NCBI RefSeq assembly: GCF_003945385.1
Contig: NZ_AP018920.1
Coordinates: 1,736,001 to 1,800,000 of the forward strand
Source: Pseudonocardia autotrophica
GTDB taxonomy: Bacteria > Actinomycetota > Actinomycetes > Mycobacteriales > Pseudonocardiaceae
Length of the DNA: 64,000 nt
Direction: 5' to 3'
The notes beneath the pieces are model-generated. The model had not been told where the DNA came from, searched no databases, and was given only the letters and a program-made list of their open reading frames with translations. This document shows, piece after piece, positions 1-8,993 of the stretch (position 1 is the first letter of the stretch; every line of letters starts with the position of its first letter). The position numbers and the translations under genes are program-made.

Positions 1-135
1 GGTTCACGAGCCTAGGCGGGAGACCGTCCGACACCGTCGAGGGCGCGCGCTGTGACCCCCGTCTCCGCGAGTACGGTGACCGCCCGTGATCGATCAGGTT
101 CTGCGTCCGGCAGCAACACCCGTCGGGGGTCGCCC

Positions 136-957
136 GTGAGCTGGCTCGAGGTGATCGTCCTCGGCCTCGTGCAGGGCCTGACCGAGTTCCTCCCCGTCTC
201 GTCCTCCGGGCACATGCGGATCGCGTCGGAGGTGTTCTTCGGGCGCGATCCGGGTGCCGCCTTCACTGCCGTCTCGCAGATCGGGACGGAGGTCGCGGTG
301 ATCGTCTACTTCGCCAAGGACATCTGGCATCTGTTCACCACCTGGCTGCGTGGCTTCCGTGACGCCGAGGTCCGCCAGACCGACGACTACCGGCTGGCCT
401 GGCTGGTGATCATCGGGTCGATCCCGATCGCGGTGCTCGGCGTGCTGTTCAAGACCCAGATCGAGACGGTCGCCCGGAGCCTGTGGCTGGTCGCGGTGAT
501 GCTGATCGTGTTCGGCGTGCTGCTCGGGCTGGCCGAGCGGTTCGGTAAGCAGAGCAAGCCGATCGAACGGATCACGGTCAAGGACGGCATCGCGCTCGGT
601 TTCGCCCAGGCGATGGCGCTGATCCCGGGGGTGTCCCGGTCCGGCGGCACGATCACGGCCGGGCTGGCGCTCGGGCTGACCCGCCCCGCGATCGTGCGGT
701 ACTCGTTCCTGCTGGCGATCCCCTCGGTGTTCGGGGCCGGGCTGTTCACGCTGCCCGACGTGTTCGCCGCGGACGGGCCCTCCGGCCTGCAGATGCTGGT
801 CGCCGTGGTGATCGCGTTCGTCGTCGGCTACGCGGTGATCGCCTGGCTGCTGCGGTTCGTGCAGAACAACACCGTCTACGTGTTCGTCGCGTACCGGATC
901 GCGCTGGGCGTGGCGCTGCTGGCGGCGCTGTCGATCGGGGCGATCTCCGCGACCTGA
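136..957 (+). CDS. uppP: undecaprenyl-diphosphatase UppP (BacA family)
   Basis: Integral membrane enzyme that dephosphorylates undecaprenyl diphosphate to the monophosphate, recycling the lipid carrier for peptidoglycan and other wall polymers; loss of the activity classically gives bacitracin sensitivity. The start of the 273-residue protein carries the family's [14 protein letters not shown] segment (residues 13-26) with the catalytic E and H, and the second active-site motif PGVSRSG lies near residue 165. Several hydrophobic segments alternate with short loops, as expected for BacA. I chose GTG 136 because the family begins right at [12 protein letters not shown]; the in-frame upstream start at 52 would add 28 Ser/Arg-rich residues that look non-coding. 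It leads a block with the phosphatase, DUF3090 and SCO1664-type genes that is a familiar actinobacterial neighbourhood. Confidence 0.95.
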   Translation: MSWLEVIVLGLVQGLTEFLPVSSSGHMRIASEVFFGRDPGAAFTAVSQIGTEVAVIVYFAKDIWHLFTTWLRGFRDAEVRQTDDYRLAWLVIIGSIPIAVLGVLFKTQIETVARSLWLVAVMLIVFGVLLGLAERFGKQSKPIERITVKDGIALGFAQAMALIPGVSRSGGTITAGLALGLTRPAIVRYSFLLAIPSVFGAGLFTLPDVFAADGPSGLQMLVAVVIAFVVGYAVIAWLLRFVQNNTVYVFVAYRIALGVALLAALSIGAISAT

Positions 958-1012
958 CCGACCGGCTGCTGCAGGCCGACCTGCCGGACCGGTCCGCGTA
1001 ACCTCGGACGGC

Positions 1013-1729
1013 GTGACGACTTTGATCCTGCTCCGGCACGGGCGTTCGACGGCGAACACCGCCGGAGTCCTCGCCGGACGCACCCCCGGCGTCGAGCTCG
1101 ACGACCGCGGCCGGGAGCAGGCCGACGCCGTCGTCGACCGGCTCGCGGCCCTCCCGATCGCCTCGATCGTCACCTCACCGCTGACCCGCTGCCGGCAGAC
1201 CGTCGCGCCGCTGGCCGCCACCCGCGGCCTGGAGCCGGTCGTCGACGACGACCTGGCCGAGGTCGACTACGGCTCGTGGACCGGGCGGCCGATCTCCGAG
1301 CTGGTGTCCGAGGACCTGTGGAAGGTCGTCCAGGCGCACCCCTCGGCGGCCCGCTTCCCGGACGGTGAGTCGCTGGCCGCGATGCAGGCCCGCTCGGTCG
1401 CCGCGGTCCGCAGGCAGGTCGCCCGGGTGCGGGCCGAGCACGGGGAGCACTCCATCGTGCTGGCCTGCAGCCACGGCGACGTGATCAAGGCGGTGCTGGC
1501 CGACGCGCTCGCCTGCCACCTCGACAACTTCCAGCGGATCGTCGTCGACACCTGCTCGGTGAGCGTCATCACATACACCTCGCTGCGGCCGTTCGTGGCC
1601 CGGATGAACGAGCAGTCCGGTGACGTGGCGAGCCTGGTCCCGAAGCCGCCGCAGGAGCAGGACGGCCAGGGCGGCGAGGGCTCGGAGACCACGTCGGACG
1701 CCGTCGTCGGAGGCTCCACGAACGCGTGA
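1013..1729 (+). CDS. histidine phosphatase family protein (MSMEG_4193 type)
   Basis: Phosphoglycerate-mutase-like hydrolase of 238 residues. The phosphohistidine motif LLRHGRST is at residues 4-11 and a second histidine motif SHGD near residue 153, so the catalytic pair is intact. The biological substrate is unknown; the name follows the mycobacterial member found in the same gene order (uppP, this gene, DUF3090, SCO1664-type). The C-terminal 40 residues are Gln/Glu/Gly-rich and probably disordered. TAACCT at 999-1004 sits 8 nt before the GTG start with no clear Shine-Dalgarno sequence, which suggests a leaderless or nearly leaderless message rather than readthrough from uppP. Confidence 0.9.
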   Translation: MTTLILLRHGRSTANTAGVLAGRTPGVELDDRGREQADAVVDRLAALPIASIVTSPLTRCRQTVAPLAATRGLEPVVDDDLAEVDYGSWTGRPISELVSEDLWKVVQAHPSAARFPDGESLAAMQARSVAAVRRQVARVRAEHGEHSIVLACSHGDVIKAVLADALACHLDNFQRIVVDTCSVSVITYTSLRPFVARMNEQSGDVASLVPKPPQEQDGQGGEGSETTSDAVVGGSTNA

Positions 1730-1838
1730 GGCCGGAGTGATCCAGCTCGCGCATCCGGCGGATCGGCGCAGGTCGCGGCGACTCCGCGGGGTGGCGGGGA
1801 TGCCCCCGGCCCCGGTGTCGCCTACCCTGGCAAGGGTC

Positions 1839-2429
1839 ATGGCACGCGTCATCCACGTCTTCCGCCGCCCCGACCGCTTCGTGGCCGGGACCGTTGGCGA
1901 GCCCGGCGATCGGGCCTTCTACCTGCAGGCGATCGAGAGCTCCCGGACGATCAGCGTGCTGCTGGAGAAACAGCAGGTCACCGTGCTGGCGGAGCGGATC
2001 ACCGCGCTGCTCGGCGAGGTGGCGAAGCGGTTCGGCGAGGAGAACCTCCGGGAGAGCGCCGACGCCGCCGCGTCGCCGCGGTCGGACACCGATCCGCTGG
2101 CCGTGCCGCTGGAGGAGGAGTTCCGGGTCGGCACGATGGGCCTGGGCTGGGACGCCGACTCCAGCTCGATCGTCGTCGAACTGCTCGCGGTGACCGAGGA
2201 GGAGATCGACGAGTCGGTCGTGCTCGACGACACCGAGGAGGGCCCGGACGCGCTGCGGGTGTTCCTCTCGCCGGACGAGGCGAAGGCGTTCGCCGACCGC
2301 GCGGAGAAGGTCGTGTCCGCGGGCCGGGCGCCGTGCCCGCTGTGCGCCGAGCCGCTCGATCCCGAGGGGCACGTCTGCGTCCGGCTCAACGGCTACCACG
2401 ACCGCAACCCCGTGGCCGAGACCGAGTGA
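1839..2429 (+). CDS. DUF3090 family protein
   Basis: Protein of 196 residues matching the actinobacterial DUF3090 family, which begins ARVIHVFRRPDRFV and contains GEPGDRAFYLQA near the start. The last 35 residues hold CPLC and a later HVC, a layout consistent with a small zinc site. Function is unknown; in actinobacteria the gene sits beside SCO1664-type genes and often near mycothiol genes. ATG 1839 fits the family N terminus; a longer in-frame reading to 1620 lies inside the previous gene and is rejected. TACCCT at 1823-1828 is a possible promoter -10. The stop overlaps the GTG of the next gene (GTGA), so the two are translationally coupled. Confidence 0.88.
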   Translation: MARVIHVFRRPDRFVAGTVGEPGDRAFYLQAIESSRTISVLLEKQQVTVLAERITALLGEVAKRFGEENLRESADAAASPRSDTDPLAVPLEEEFRVGTMGLGWDADSSSIVVELLAVTEEEIDESVVLDDTEEGPDALRVFLSPDEAKAFADRAEKVVSAGRAPCPLCAEPLDPEGHVCVRLNGYHDRNPVAETE

Positions 2430-3325
2430 GCGGCCGGGCCCCCGACCTGCGCGACCCGGCCGTCATCGAGGTCCTGACCCGCGGTCGTATCGAGATCACC
2501 GGCCGGCTGGTCGACGCCTCCAACGCCACCCTGTTCGGCACCGCGGCCCTCGACGGGATCGAGCTGCGCTGTGTCTACAAGCCGGTCCGCGGCGAGCGCC
2601 CGCTCTGGGACTTCCCGGACGGCACACTGGCCGGCCGGGAAGTCGGCGCCTACCTGGTGGCGGAGGAGTCCGGGCTGCGGGTCGTACCGCCGACGGTGCT
2701 GCGCGAGGAGGCGCCGTTCGGGCCGGGGATGGTGCAGGCCTGGGTCTCCTCCGGCGACGAGAGCGCGCTCACCGGTGGCGCCGACGCCGATGAACCCGGC
2801 AGCGGGTTCGGCGCCGAGATCGACGAGGAGACGATCCAGCTCGCCGCCGAGTCGCTGGTCGAGCTCTGCGAGCCCGACGACGTCCGGGACGGCTGGCTGC
2901 CGGTGCTGCGGGCCCGCGACGGCGCCGGTGACCCGATCGTCCTGGTACACGCCGACCATCCGCAGCTGCGGGCGATGGCCCTGTTCGACGTCGTGGTCAA
3001 CAACGCCGACCGCAAGGGCGGCCACGTGATCCTCGGCGGGGACGGCGGCGTCTACGGCGTCGACCACGGCCTCACCCTGCACAGCGAGCCGAAGCTGCGG
3101 ACGGTGCTGTGGGGCTGGATCGGCGACGAGCTCGGCGAGGAGCACACCGCCGCGCTGAAGGAGCTGCGCGCCAAGCTCGCCGGGGACTTCGCCGACACAC
3201 TCGGCGAGCACGTCACCCGCCGCGAGGTCGCCGCGCTGCGCTCGCGGATCGACCACCTGCTCGCCGAGCCGCGGTTCCCGGGGCCGGACGGGTTCGGGCC
3301 CGCCATCCCCTGGCCGGCCTTCTGA
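2426..3325 (+). CDS. SCO1664 family protein (PI3/4-kinase or HipA-like fold)
   Basis: Protein of 299 residues of the SCO1664 family, distantly related to the phosphatidylinositol-3/4-kinase and HipA-like kinase fold. The sequence VVNNADRKGGHV followed about 15 residues later by GVDHGLTLH resembles the catalytic N/D and DHG elements of that fold, so ATP binding is plausible, but no substrate is known. GTG 2426 overlaps the DUF3090 stop codon and gives the expected N terminus; an upstream start at 2333 lies inside DUF3090 in another frame. In many actinobacteria mshC follows here; in this window a convergent HelR-like gene follows instead. Confidence 0.87.
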   Translation: MSGRAPDLRDPAVIEVLTRGRIEITGRLVDASNATLFGTAALDGIELRCVYKPVRGERPLWDFPDGTLAGREVGAYLVAEESGLRVVPPTVLREEAPFGPGMVQAWVSSGDESALTGGADADEPGSGFGAEIDEETIQLAAESLVELCEPDDVRDGWLPVLRARDGAGDPIVLVHADHPQLRAMALFDVVVNNADRKGGHVILGGDGGVYGVDHGLTLHSEPKLRTVLWGWIGDELGEEHTAALKELRAKLAGDFADTLGEHVTRREVAALRSRIDHLLAEPRFPGPDGFGPAIPWPAF

Positions 3326-3343
3326 GGCCCGGCCCCGGGCGGC

Positions 3344-5746
3344 TCACGACGTGAGGTGCAGCTGCCCGAGCCGTCGGGTGGCCCGGGTCATCGACACGTA
3401 GAGATCGGCAGGCTCGCGTTCCCGGATCCGGCCCGGATCGACGATCAGGACCGAGTCGAACTCCAGTCCCTTCGACGACGACGGCGTGTGCACCGCCACC
3501 CCGGCGACTGCGGCGGGCAGCGGATCGGCGTCCTCCGGGACGATCACCGCGAGGGTCCCGCCGTCGAGCCGGCTGCGCTCGGCGTCCAGCACGGCGGACA
3601 GCACGGCGGACAGCTCCGCCGGCGGCACCGTCCGCTCCCACGGCTGCTCACCGGTCTCGCGCACCGAGTCCGGCGGCCGGTGCTCCGGCGCGTAGGTCGC
3701 CAGCACGGCGGCGGCCGGGACCATGATCTCGGCGGGAGTCCGGTAGTTCACCGTGAGCGAGCGGTGCGTCCAGCGCTGCGCGAGGTGCGGGCCGAGCACG
3801 TCGGCCCAGCTCCGGGCGCCGGCCGGGGCGCTGCGCTGGGCGAGATCGCCGACCGCGGTGATCGACCGGGACGGGCAGCGCCGCAGCAGCACGTGCCAGT
3901 CCATCGCGGACAGCTCCTGCGCCTCGTCGACGACCAGGTGCCCGTAGCGCCAGTCGCGGTCGCCGGCGGCCCGCTCGGCGACCGTCAGCGGGACCCCCGG
4001 GACGTGCCGGGCGGCGAGCTGCTCGGCGGTGACGAAGTCGGAGGCCCGCAGCTCGTCGGCGTCCTCGCCGGCCAGGTCCCGGTCGGCGGAGGTGAGGACG
4101 GTCAGCACCCCCTCGGCGTAGCGCGCGTCCGGCTCGGCGATGCTGCTCTTCGCTGCCGCGGCATCGGCGGGGAGCGGGCCGAGCAGCTCGTCGAGCTCGT
4201 CGAGCAGCGGGGCGTCGGCGACCGTCCAGGGCGATCCCGGCGCGCGGTACAGCACGGACAGGTCGGTGCTCTCGACCGAGCCGTCGACAGAGCCGTCGAC
4301 CGAGCCGTCGACAGAGCCGGGGTCGGTGCTGCCGCCCGGGGCGTGGTCCGGCCCGCCGCTCGCGGCGGCGAGCCGGTCGAGTGAACCGAAGAGGTCGGCG
4401 AGCGCCCGCTGCGGGGTCAGCAGCGGCCAGAGCGCCTCGACGGCTTCGTGGAACTCCGGCGCCGCGCGCAGCTCCTCGCGCAGCTCGTGACGCAGCTCGG
4501 CGGACACCTCGGCGGCGCCGGCCGGCTCGATCTCGGGCAGGTTCAGCCCGGCCAGCAGCTCGGCCAGCTCCGGCGGGTCCTCCAGCCGGGTGTCCAGGCG
4601 TTCCAGCCCCTGGTCGACGAGCAGCCTGCCGAGGGTGTCCCGGAACGTCGACCGGGCGGCGTTGTGCTGCTGCCCGGTCGCCCGGGCACGCCGGCGGGCC
4701 TCCCGCGCCGTCGCCCGGTCGAGCTCGAGCGTCACGTCCTCCAGCTCGATCCGGATCGTCTCCGCGGGCAGCTCCTGCCGGTCGGCGACGGCCCGGCGGA
4801 GCGCCTCGATCATCGTCAGGTCGCCCTTGCGGCGGGCGACCTCCGGCGGGTCGGCCGCGGTCGCGACGACCCCGTGCGCCAATCGCCCCGGCGTGGTGAA
4901 CACGACGGCCGACTCGCCCAGCGCGGGCAGCACCCCGCCGACGTAGCGGATGAACCCGGCGCTGGGACCGACGACGAGCACGCCGCTGCGGGCCAGCCGG
5001 TCCCGGTGGGTGTAGAGCAGGTAGGCGACCCGGTGCAGCGCGACCGCGGTCTTACCGGTGCCCGGACCACCCTCGATCACGACGGTGCCGGCCAGCGGCA
5101 GCCGGATGATGTCGTCCTGCTCGGCCTGGATGGTGGTGACGATGTCGCGCATCGTCGATCCGCGCGGTGCCTTCAGCGCGGCCAGCAGCGCCGGATCGGA
5201 CGCGGCCTCGGTGTCATCGGCGAGCTCGCCGTCGAGCACGTCGTCGTGGAAGGTCGCGACCCGCTCGTCGGGGGCGGTGCCGGCCAGCCGGAAGTGCCTG
5301 CGCCGGGTCACGCCGAGCGGGGTGACCGGGGTGGCGCAGTAGAACGGACGGGCGGCCGGTGCCCGCCAGTCGATCAGCGCGCTCTCGCCGTCGGCCGGGT
5401 CGGTCAGCCCGATCCGCCCGACGTAGGTCGGAGCGCCCTCGCGCTGATCGAGCCGGCCGAAGCACAGTCCGGCCCGCGCGGCCCGCAGCGCGCCGGCTCG
5501 TTCCGACCAGCGGAACTCGGAGACGTCGCGCTCCCAGCGGGCGCTGAGCTCCTCGCCTGCCGGGGTGGCCCGGGCCGTCGCGGCGCGGCCGTCGACCGCG
5601 GCGAGTTCGCCGGTGAGCAGGCCGTGCAGCCACCGGAGCCGGGTGGTCTCGGCGGCGAGTTCCTCGTCGAACCGGGGGCTGGTTCCGGGCTTGTCGGCCG
5701 TGCTACAATTGAGGTGTACCGCTGTGGCTTTGCTCTCTGAAGGCAC
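3344..5746 (-). CDS. helR: HelR/HelD-like RNA polymerase recycling ATPase
   Basis: Superfamily 1 helicase-like protein of the HelD/HelR class, which removes stalled or rifamycin-bound RNA polymerase from DNA. The N-terminal region is Glu/Leu-rich (coiled coil), followed by a conserved segment with GLCFGRLD and IDWRAPAARPFY. Walker A (GPGTGKT) lies near residue 227, the Walker B region (VVDEAQELS) near 605, and the later helicase segment SSKGLEF is present. Residues about 475-492 are a four-fold SVDG/SVES repeat encoded by a 12-bp tandem repeat. The start is uncertain: GTG 5746 (800 aa) has TACCCT 5 nt upstream and no good Shine-Dalgarno; an in-frame ATG at 5986 would add 80 residues overlapping the divergent hydrolase gene. 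I cannot separate HelR from HelD with certainty. Confidence 0.85.
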   Translation of the reverse strand: MPSESKATAVHLNCSTADKPGTSPRFDEELAAETTRLRWLHGLLTGELAAVDGRAATARATPAGEELSARWERDVSEFRWSERAGALRAARAGLCFGRLDQREGAPTYVGRIGLTDPADGESALIDWRAPAARPFYCATPVTPLGVTRRRHFRLAGTAPDERVATFHDDVLDGELADDTEAASDPALLAALKAPRGSTMRDIVTTIQAEQDDIIRLPLAGTVVIEGGPGTGKTAVALHRVAYLLYTHRDRLARSGVLVVGPSAGFIRYVGGVLPALGESAVVFTTPGRLAHGVVATAADPPEVARRKGDLTMIEALRRAVADRQELPAETIRIELEDVTLELDRATAREARRRARATGQQHNAARSTFRDTLGRLLVDQGLERLDTRLEDPPELAELLAGLNLPEIEPAGAAEVSAELRHELREELRAAPEFHEAVEALWPLLTPQRALADLFGSLDRLAAASGGPDHAPGGSTDPGSVDGSVDGSVDGSVESTDLSVLYRAPGSPWTVADAPLLDELDELLGPLPADAAAAKSSIAEPDARYAEGVLTVLTSADRDLAGEDADELRASDFVTAEQLAARHVPGVPLTVAERAAGDRDWRYGHLVVDEAQELSAMDWHVLLRRCPSRSITAVGDLAQRSAPAGARSWADVLGPHLAQRWTHRSLTVNYRTPAEIMVPAAAVLATYAPEHRPPDSVRETGEQPWERTVPPAELSAVLSAVLDAERSRLDGGTLAVIVPEDADPLPAAVAGVAVHTPSSSKGLEFDSVLIVDPGRIREREPADLYVSMTRATRRLGQLHLTS
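4270..4320. repeat. 12-bp tandem repeat inside the HelR-like gene
   Basis: About four copies of a 12-bp unit built on GAGCCGTCGAC (plus strand), encoding SVDG/SVES repeats between the two ATPase motif regions. Unit length is a multiple of three, so copy-number change keeps the frame. Confidence 0.75.
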
Positions 5747-5751
5747 TCCAC

Positions 5752-5757
5752 AGGGTA
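5752..5757 (-). promoter_or_regulatory. possible -10 element for the HelR-like gene
   Basis: TACCCT on the minus strand ends 5 nt before GTG 5746. It supports that start and a leaderless message. Confidence 0.4.
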
Positions 5758-5880
5758 GCGCATCCCGATGCGCTCCGGCGCGTTCTGCCGGCCACTGCTT
5801 TTTATTGACCACTGCTTTCTGCTCACCGCCGCTCTCTGCGCTGTTCGCCTGCGCGGGTCCGGTACGTCCCGGATCCGGGT

Positions 5881-5886
5881 TAGCGT
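5881..5886 (+). promoter_or_regulatory. -10 element of the alpha/beta hydrolase gene
   Basis: TAGCGT ends 8 nt before ATG 5895, matching the TAnnnT spacing seen before many genes here. Confidence 0.5.
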
Positions 5887-5894
5887 CTGCGGTC

Positions 5895-6770
5895 ATGGCC
5901 ACAGCCCATCCCGCCCTGCCGGAATCGCAGCGGATCACCGTCTCCGACACCACGCCGTCGGGGACCACGCTCTCCGTCCTGGACACCGGCGGATCCGGTC
6001 CACCCGTCGTGCTGCTGCACGGCTGGCCGGACCGGGCGACGCTGTGGGCCCACCAGATCGGGGCCCTGGCCGCTGCCGGTTACCGGGTGATCGCCCCCGA
6101 CCTGCGCGGGTTCGGCGACTCCGATCGCCCGGAGGGTGCCGAGAACTACCGCATCGGGCTCGCCGCGGCCGACGTGCTGGGGGTGGCCGACGCGCTCGGC
6201 GTCGGCGACTTCGCGCTCGCCGGGCACGACTGGGGCTCCTCGCTCGGCTGGGCGATCACGCTGCGCTCGCCGCGGGTCACCCGCTACGCCGCGTTCTCGG
6301 TCGGCCATCCGGCCGCGTTCGCCTCCGAAGGGCTCGTCCAGAAGGCCAAGTCCTGGTACATGCTCTGGTTCCAGTTCCCCGGCGTCGCCGAGGAGGTCCT
6401 GCCCGCGGACGACTGGGCGTTCCTGCGGTCGTGGGCGCACGGATCGTTCCCGGCCGGGCATCCGTTGCCTGCGCAGCAGATCGCCGACCTGTCCCGGCCG
6501 GGCGCGCTCACCGCTTCACTCAACTGGTACCGCGCCAACATCGACCCGGCTATGTTCGTGCCCACGGAGCCGTTGCGGCTGCCACCGGTCCGGGTCCCGG
6601 TGCTCGGGGTCTGGAGCGATCGGGACATGGCGCTGACCGAGAGCCAGATGCGGCGTTCCGCGGAGTTCACAGAGGACTTCCGGTACGAGCGAGTCGAGGG
6701 GGCGGGACACTGGATCCCGGCGGAGGCCCCCGAGCGGACCAGTGAGCTCTTGCTCGACTTCCTGCGCTGA
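5895..6770 (+). CDS. alpha/beta fold hydrolase, epoxide-hydrolase type
   Basis: Soluble hydrolase of 291 residues. The oxyanion motif HGWPD is near residue 42, the nucleophile elbow GHDWGSS near residue 110 uses Asp (the epoxide-hydrolase and dehalogenase type rather than Ser), and the catalytic His is in GAGHW near residue 270. An aspartate nucleophile with HGWPD usually indicates an epoxide hydrolase; the substrate cannot be told. ATG 5895 is chosen because a longer in-frame reading from 5565 runs through the divergent helR-like gene. The gene is transcribed away from helR across a 148-bp intergenic region. Confidence 0.9.
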   Translation: MATAHPALPESQRITVSDTTPSGTTLSVLDTGGSGPPVVLLHGWPDRATLWAHQIGALAAAGYRVIAPDLRGFGDSDRPEGAENYRIGLAAADVLGVADALGVGDFALAGHDWGSSLGWAITLRSPRVTRYAAFSVGHPAAFASEGLVQKAKSWYMLWFQFPGVAEEVLPADDWAFLRSWAHGSFPAGHPLPAQQIADLSRPGALTASLNWYRANIDPAMFVPTEPLRLPPVRVPVLGVWSDRDMALTESQMRRSAEFTEDFRYERVEGAGHWIPAEAPERTSELLLDFLR

Positions 6771-6890
6771 GCCGGGCCGCTCGGGTGACCGAGCGGACAT
6801 CGGACAGTCCACATGCGTCGCGACGGTAGAGGATAGGACCGGACGAACGCCGCGGCTTCGGGCCGCGCACGGCGAGACGGAGGAGCACGG

Positions 6891-8327
6891 ATGGCGGAGA
6901 AGAGCCGGATCGGGGTCACCGGGCTGGCGGTCATGGGGGCGAACCTCGCCCGCAACATGGCTCGCCGTGGCTTCACGGTGGCGGTGCACAACCGCACCAC
7001 CGCGAAGACCAACCAGTTCATCGAGGATTACGGCCACGAGGGCGCCTTCACCGGCGCCGAGTCGCTGCAGGACTTCGTCGACGCGCTCCAGGTGCCCCGC
7101 ACGATCGTCGTCATGGTGAAGGCGGGCAAGCCGGTCGACGCCGTGATCGACGAGCTGGCGCCGCTGCTCGACCAGGGCGACATCATCGTCGACGCCGGGA
7201 ACTCGCACTTCCCGGACACCGACCGGCGTACCGCGCACTGCGCGGAGCTGGGTCTGCGGTTCATGGGCATCGGGGTGTCCGGCGGTGAGGAGGGTGCGCT
7301 CAACGGGCCGAGCATCATGCCCGGCGGGGACCCGGCCGCCTACGGCGAGATCGCCGACGTGCTGACCGCGATCGCGGCGAACATCGACGGCACCCCGTGC
7401 TGCGCGCACGTCGGGCCGGGCGGCGCCGGGCACTACGTGAAGATGGTGCACAACGGCATCGAGTACGCCGACATCCAGCTCATCGCGGAGGCCTACGACC
7501 TGCTGGCGCACGTCGGCGGACTGTCCGCCCCGGAGATCGGGACGATCTTCGAGCAGTGGAACACCGGCGACCTCGAGTCGTTCCTGATCGAGATCACCGG
7601 CATCGTGCTGGCCAAGACCGACGAGCGGACCGGCGGGCCGCTGGTCGACGTGATCACCGACCAGGCCGAGCAGAAGGGCACCGGGCGCTGGACGGCCATC
7701 GACGCGCTCGATCTCGGCGTCCCGCTGACCGGGATCACCGAGGCCGTGTTCGCCCGGACGCTGTCCGCGCTGCGCGACGAGCGCCGGGCCGCGTCGACGA
7801 CGCTGGCCGGGCCGGCGCCGAAGCCGGCCACCGACGTCGACCGGCTGGTGGAGGACGTCCGGCAGGCGCTGTACGCGTCCAAGGTGGTCGCCTACGCGCA
7901 GGGGTTCGCGCAGATGCGCGCCGCCTCGCAGGCCAACGGCTGGGATCTCGATCTCGGCGCGATGGCCCGGATCTGGCGCGGCGGCTGCATCATCCGTGCC
8001 CAGTTCCTGAACCGGATCACCGAGGCCTACGAGTCGCACCCCGATCTCGACAACCTGCTGATGGTCCCGTACTTCACCGAGGCCGTCGGGAACGCCCAGG
8101 ACGCGTGGCGACGGGTGGTGGTGACGGCGACCGAGCACGGCGTCGCGATCCCGGCGTTCTCGTCGAGCCTGAGCTACTACGACGGCTACCGCCGTGAGCG
8201 CGGCCCGGCCAACCTGATCCAGGGGCTGCGCGACTACTTCGGTGCGCACACCTACCACCGGATCGACGGCGACGGCGCGTTCCACACCCGGTGGAGCCAG
8301 GACGGCGCGGAGGTCCGCACCGACTGA
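6891..8327 (+). CDS. gndA: NADP-dependent 6-phosphogluconate dehydrogenase, decarboxylating
   Basis: Converts 6-phosphogluconate to ribulose 5-phosphate, CO2 and NADPH in the oxidative pentose phosphate pathway. The 478-residue length fits the long decarboxylating class. The dinucleotide fold starts GLAVMGANLARN near residue 10, the substrate segment GPGGAGHYVKMVHNGIEY holds the catalytic Lys and Asn, and KGTGRW is the conserved mid-domain motif. A strong purine-rich Shine-Dalgarno (GGAGG) lies about 8 nt upstream of ATG 6891, unlike the leaderless starts around it. No zwf, tkt or tal gene is nearby. Confidence 0.96.
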   Translation: MAEKSRIGVTGLAVMGANLARNMARRGFTVAVHNRTTAKTNQFIEDYGHEGAFTGAESLQDFVDALQVPRTIVVMVKAGKPVDAVIDELAPLLDQGDIIVDAGNSHFPDTDRRTAHCAELGLRFMGIGVSGGEEGALNGPSIMPGGDPAAYGEIADVLTAIAANIDGTPCCAHVGPGGAGHYVKMVHNGIEYADIQLIAEAYDLLAHVGGLSAPEIGTIFEQWNTGDLESFLIEITGIVLAKTDERTGGPLVDVITDQAEQKGTGRWTAIDALDLGVPLTGITEAVFARTLSALRDERRAASTTLAGPAPKPATDVDRLVEDVRQALYASKVVAYAQGFAQMRAASQANGWDLDLGAMARIWRGGCIIRAQFLNRITEAYESHPDLDNLLMVPYFTEAVGNAQDAWRRVVVTATEHGVAIPAFSSSLSYYDGYRRERGPANLIQGLRDYFGAHTYHRIDGDGAFHTRWSQDGAEVRTD

Positions 8328-8419
8328 CCCGGACACCCGACAGCCCTGTCCGACGGGCCCCCGCCCGGCGCGCCGTCCGCGGCGCGTCCCGCGGGTGCCC
8401 GTCGGGCCGGGGCGCCGGT

Positions 8420-8425
8420 TAGTCT
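8420..8425 (+). promoter_or_regulatory. -10 element of the DUF2127 gene
   Basis: TAGTCT ends 6 nt before ATG 8432, the spacing expected for a leaderless transcript. Confidence 0.6.
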
Positions 8426-8431
8426 CGTGGC

Positions 8432-8914
8432 ATGGCGCAACCGTCGGTACGGCGGACCGAGCGGTTGTTCCGGATCGCGATGCTGGTCAAGGGTGTGGAC
8501 GGGGCGGCTGAGCTGCTCGGTGCGATCGCGTTGCTGCTGGTCTCCGGGGACTGGATGCACCGGGTGGTCGCCCAGGTGCTGGCCCGGGACCTGCTGGGCC
8601 CGCCGGACGCGCCGCTCGCCCGGCACCTCACCGGGGCCGTCGACGACGTCACCGGCGGCGGCCGGACGTTCGTCGTCGTCTACCTGGCGCTGCACGGCGT
8701 GATCAAGCTGGCGCTGGTGTGGGCGCTGCTGCGCCGGTGGCTACCGGCCTATCCGCCGGCCGTCGTGGTGCTGGGACTGTTCGTGGTCTACGAGCTGGTG
8801 CACGCCTGGCACACCGGCTCGGTGCTGCTGCCGGTGCTCGCGCTGCTGGACATCGCGATCATCGTGCTGGTGGTGCGGGAGTACCGGCTGTTGCGCCGGG
8901 AACGCGCGGGGTGA
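8432..8914 (+). CDS. DUF2127 domain-containing membrane protein
   Basis: Membrane protein of 160 residues with about four hydrophobic helices: one near residues 20-45, one near 75-100, and two in the C-terminal half (about 105-125 and 128-148). It ends in a short Arg-rich cytoplasmic tail. The pattern LFRIAMLVKGVDGAAELLGAI followed by a loop and GVIKLALVWALLR is typical of DUF2127. No biochemical function is established. The gene stands alone between gndA and a convergent flavoprotein. Confidence 0.82.
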   Translation: MAQPSVRRTERLFRIAMLVKGVDGAAELLGAIALLLVSGDWMHRVVAQVLARDLLGPPDAPLARHLTGAVDDVTGGGRTFVVVYLALHGVIKLALVWALLRRWLPAYPPAVVVLGLFVVYELVHAWHTGSVLLPVLALLDIAIIVLVVREYRLLRRERAG

Positions 8915-8993
8915 ACGGCGCGCCGGGACGCCGGGGCGCAGGTCCTCCCGGTGAGCGGCGCCCCGAGCGGCCGGCGGGACGGGCCGCGCCGGA

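Noticed and set aside
1..135. In-frame upstream start of uppP at base 52
   Set aside because: It adds 28 low-complexity residues ahead of the conserved N terminus; GTG 136 fits the family.
3356..4384. Plus-strand open frames across the helR-like gene (also 4448-5740)
   Set aside because: Antisense to a clear helicase-like protein with intact Walker motifs; no domain in the plus frames.
5747..5894. Rifamycin-associated element upstream of the HelR-like gene
   Set aside because: No long inverted repeat of that kind is seen in the 148-bp intergenic region, so rifamycin control is not supported by sequence.
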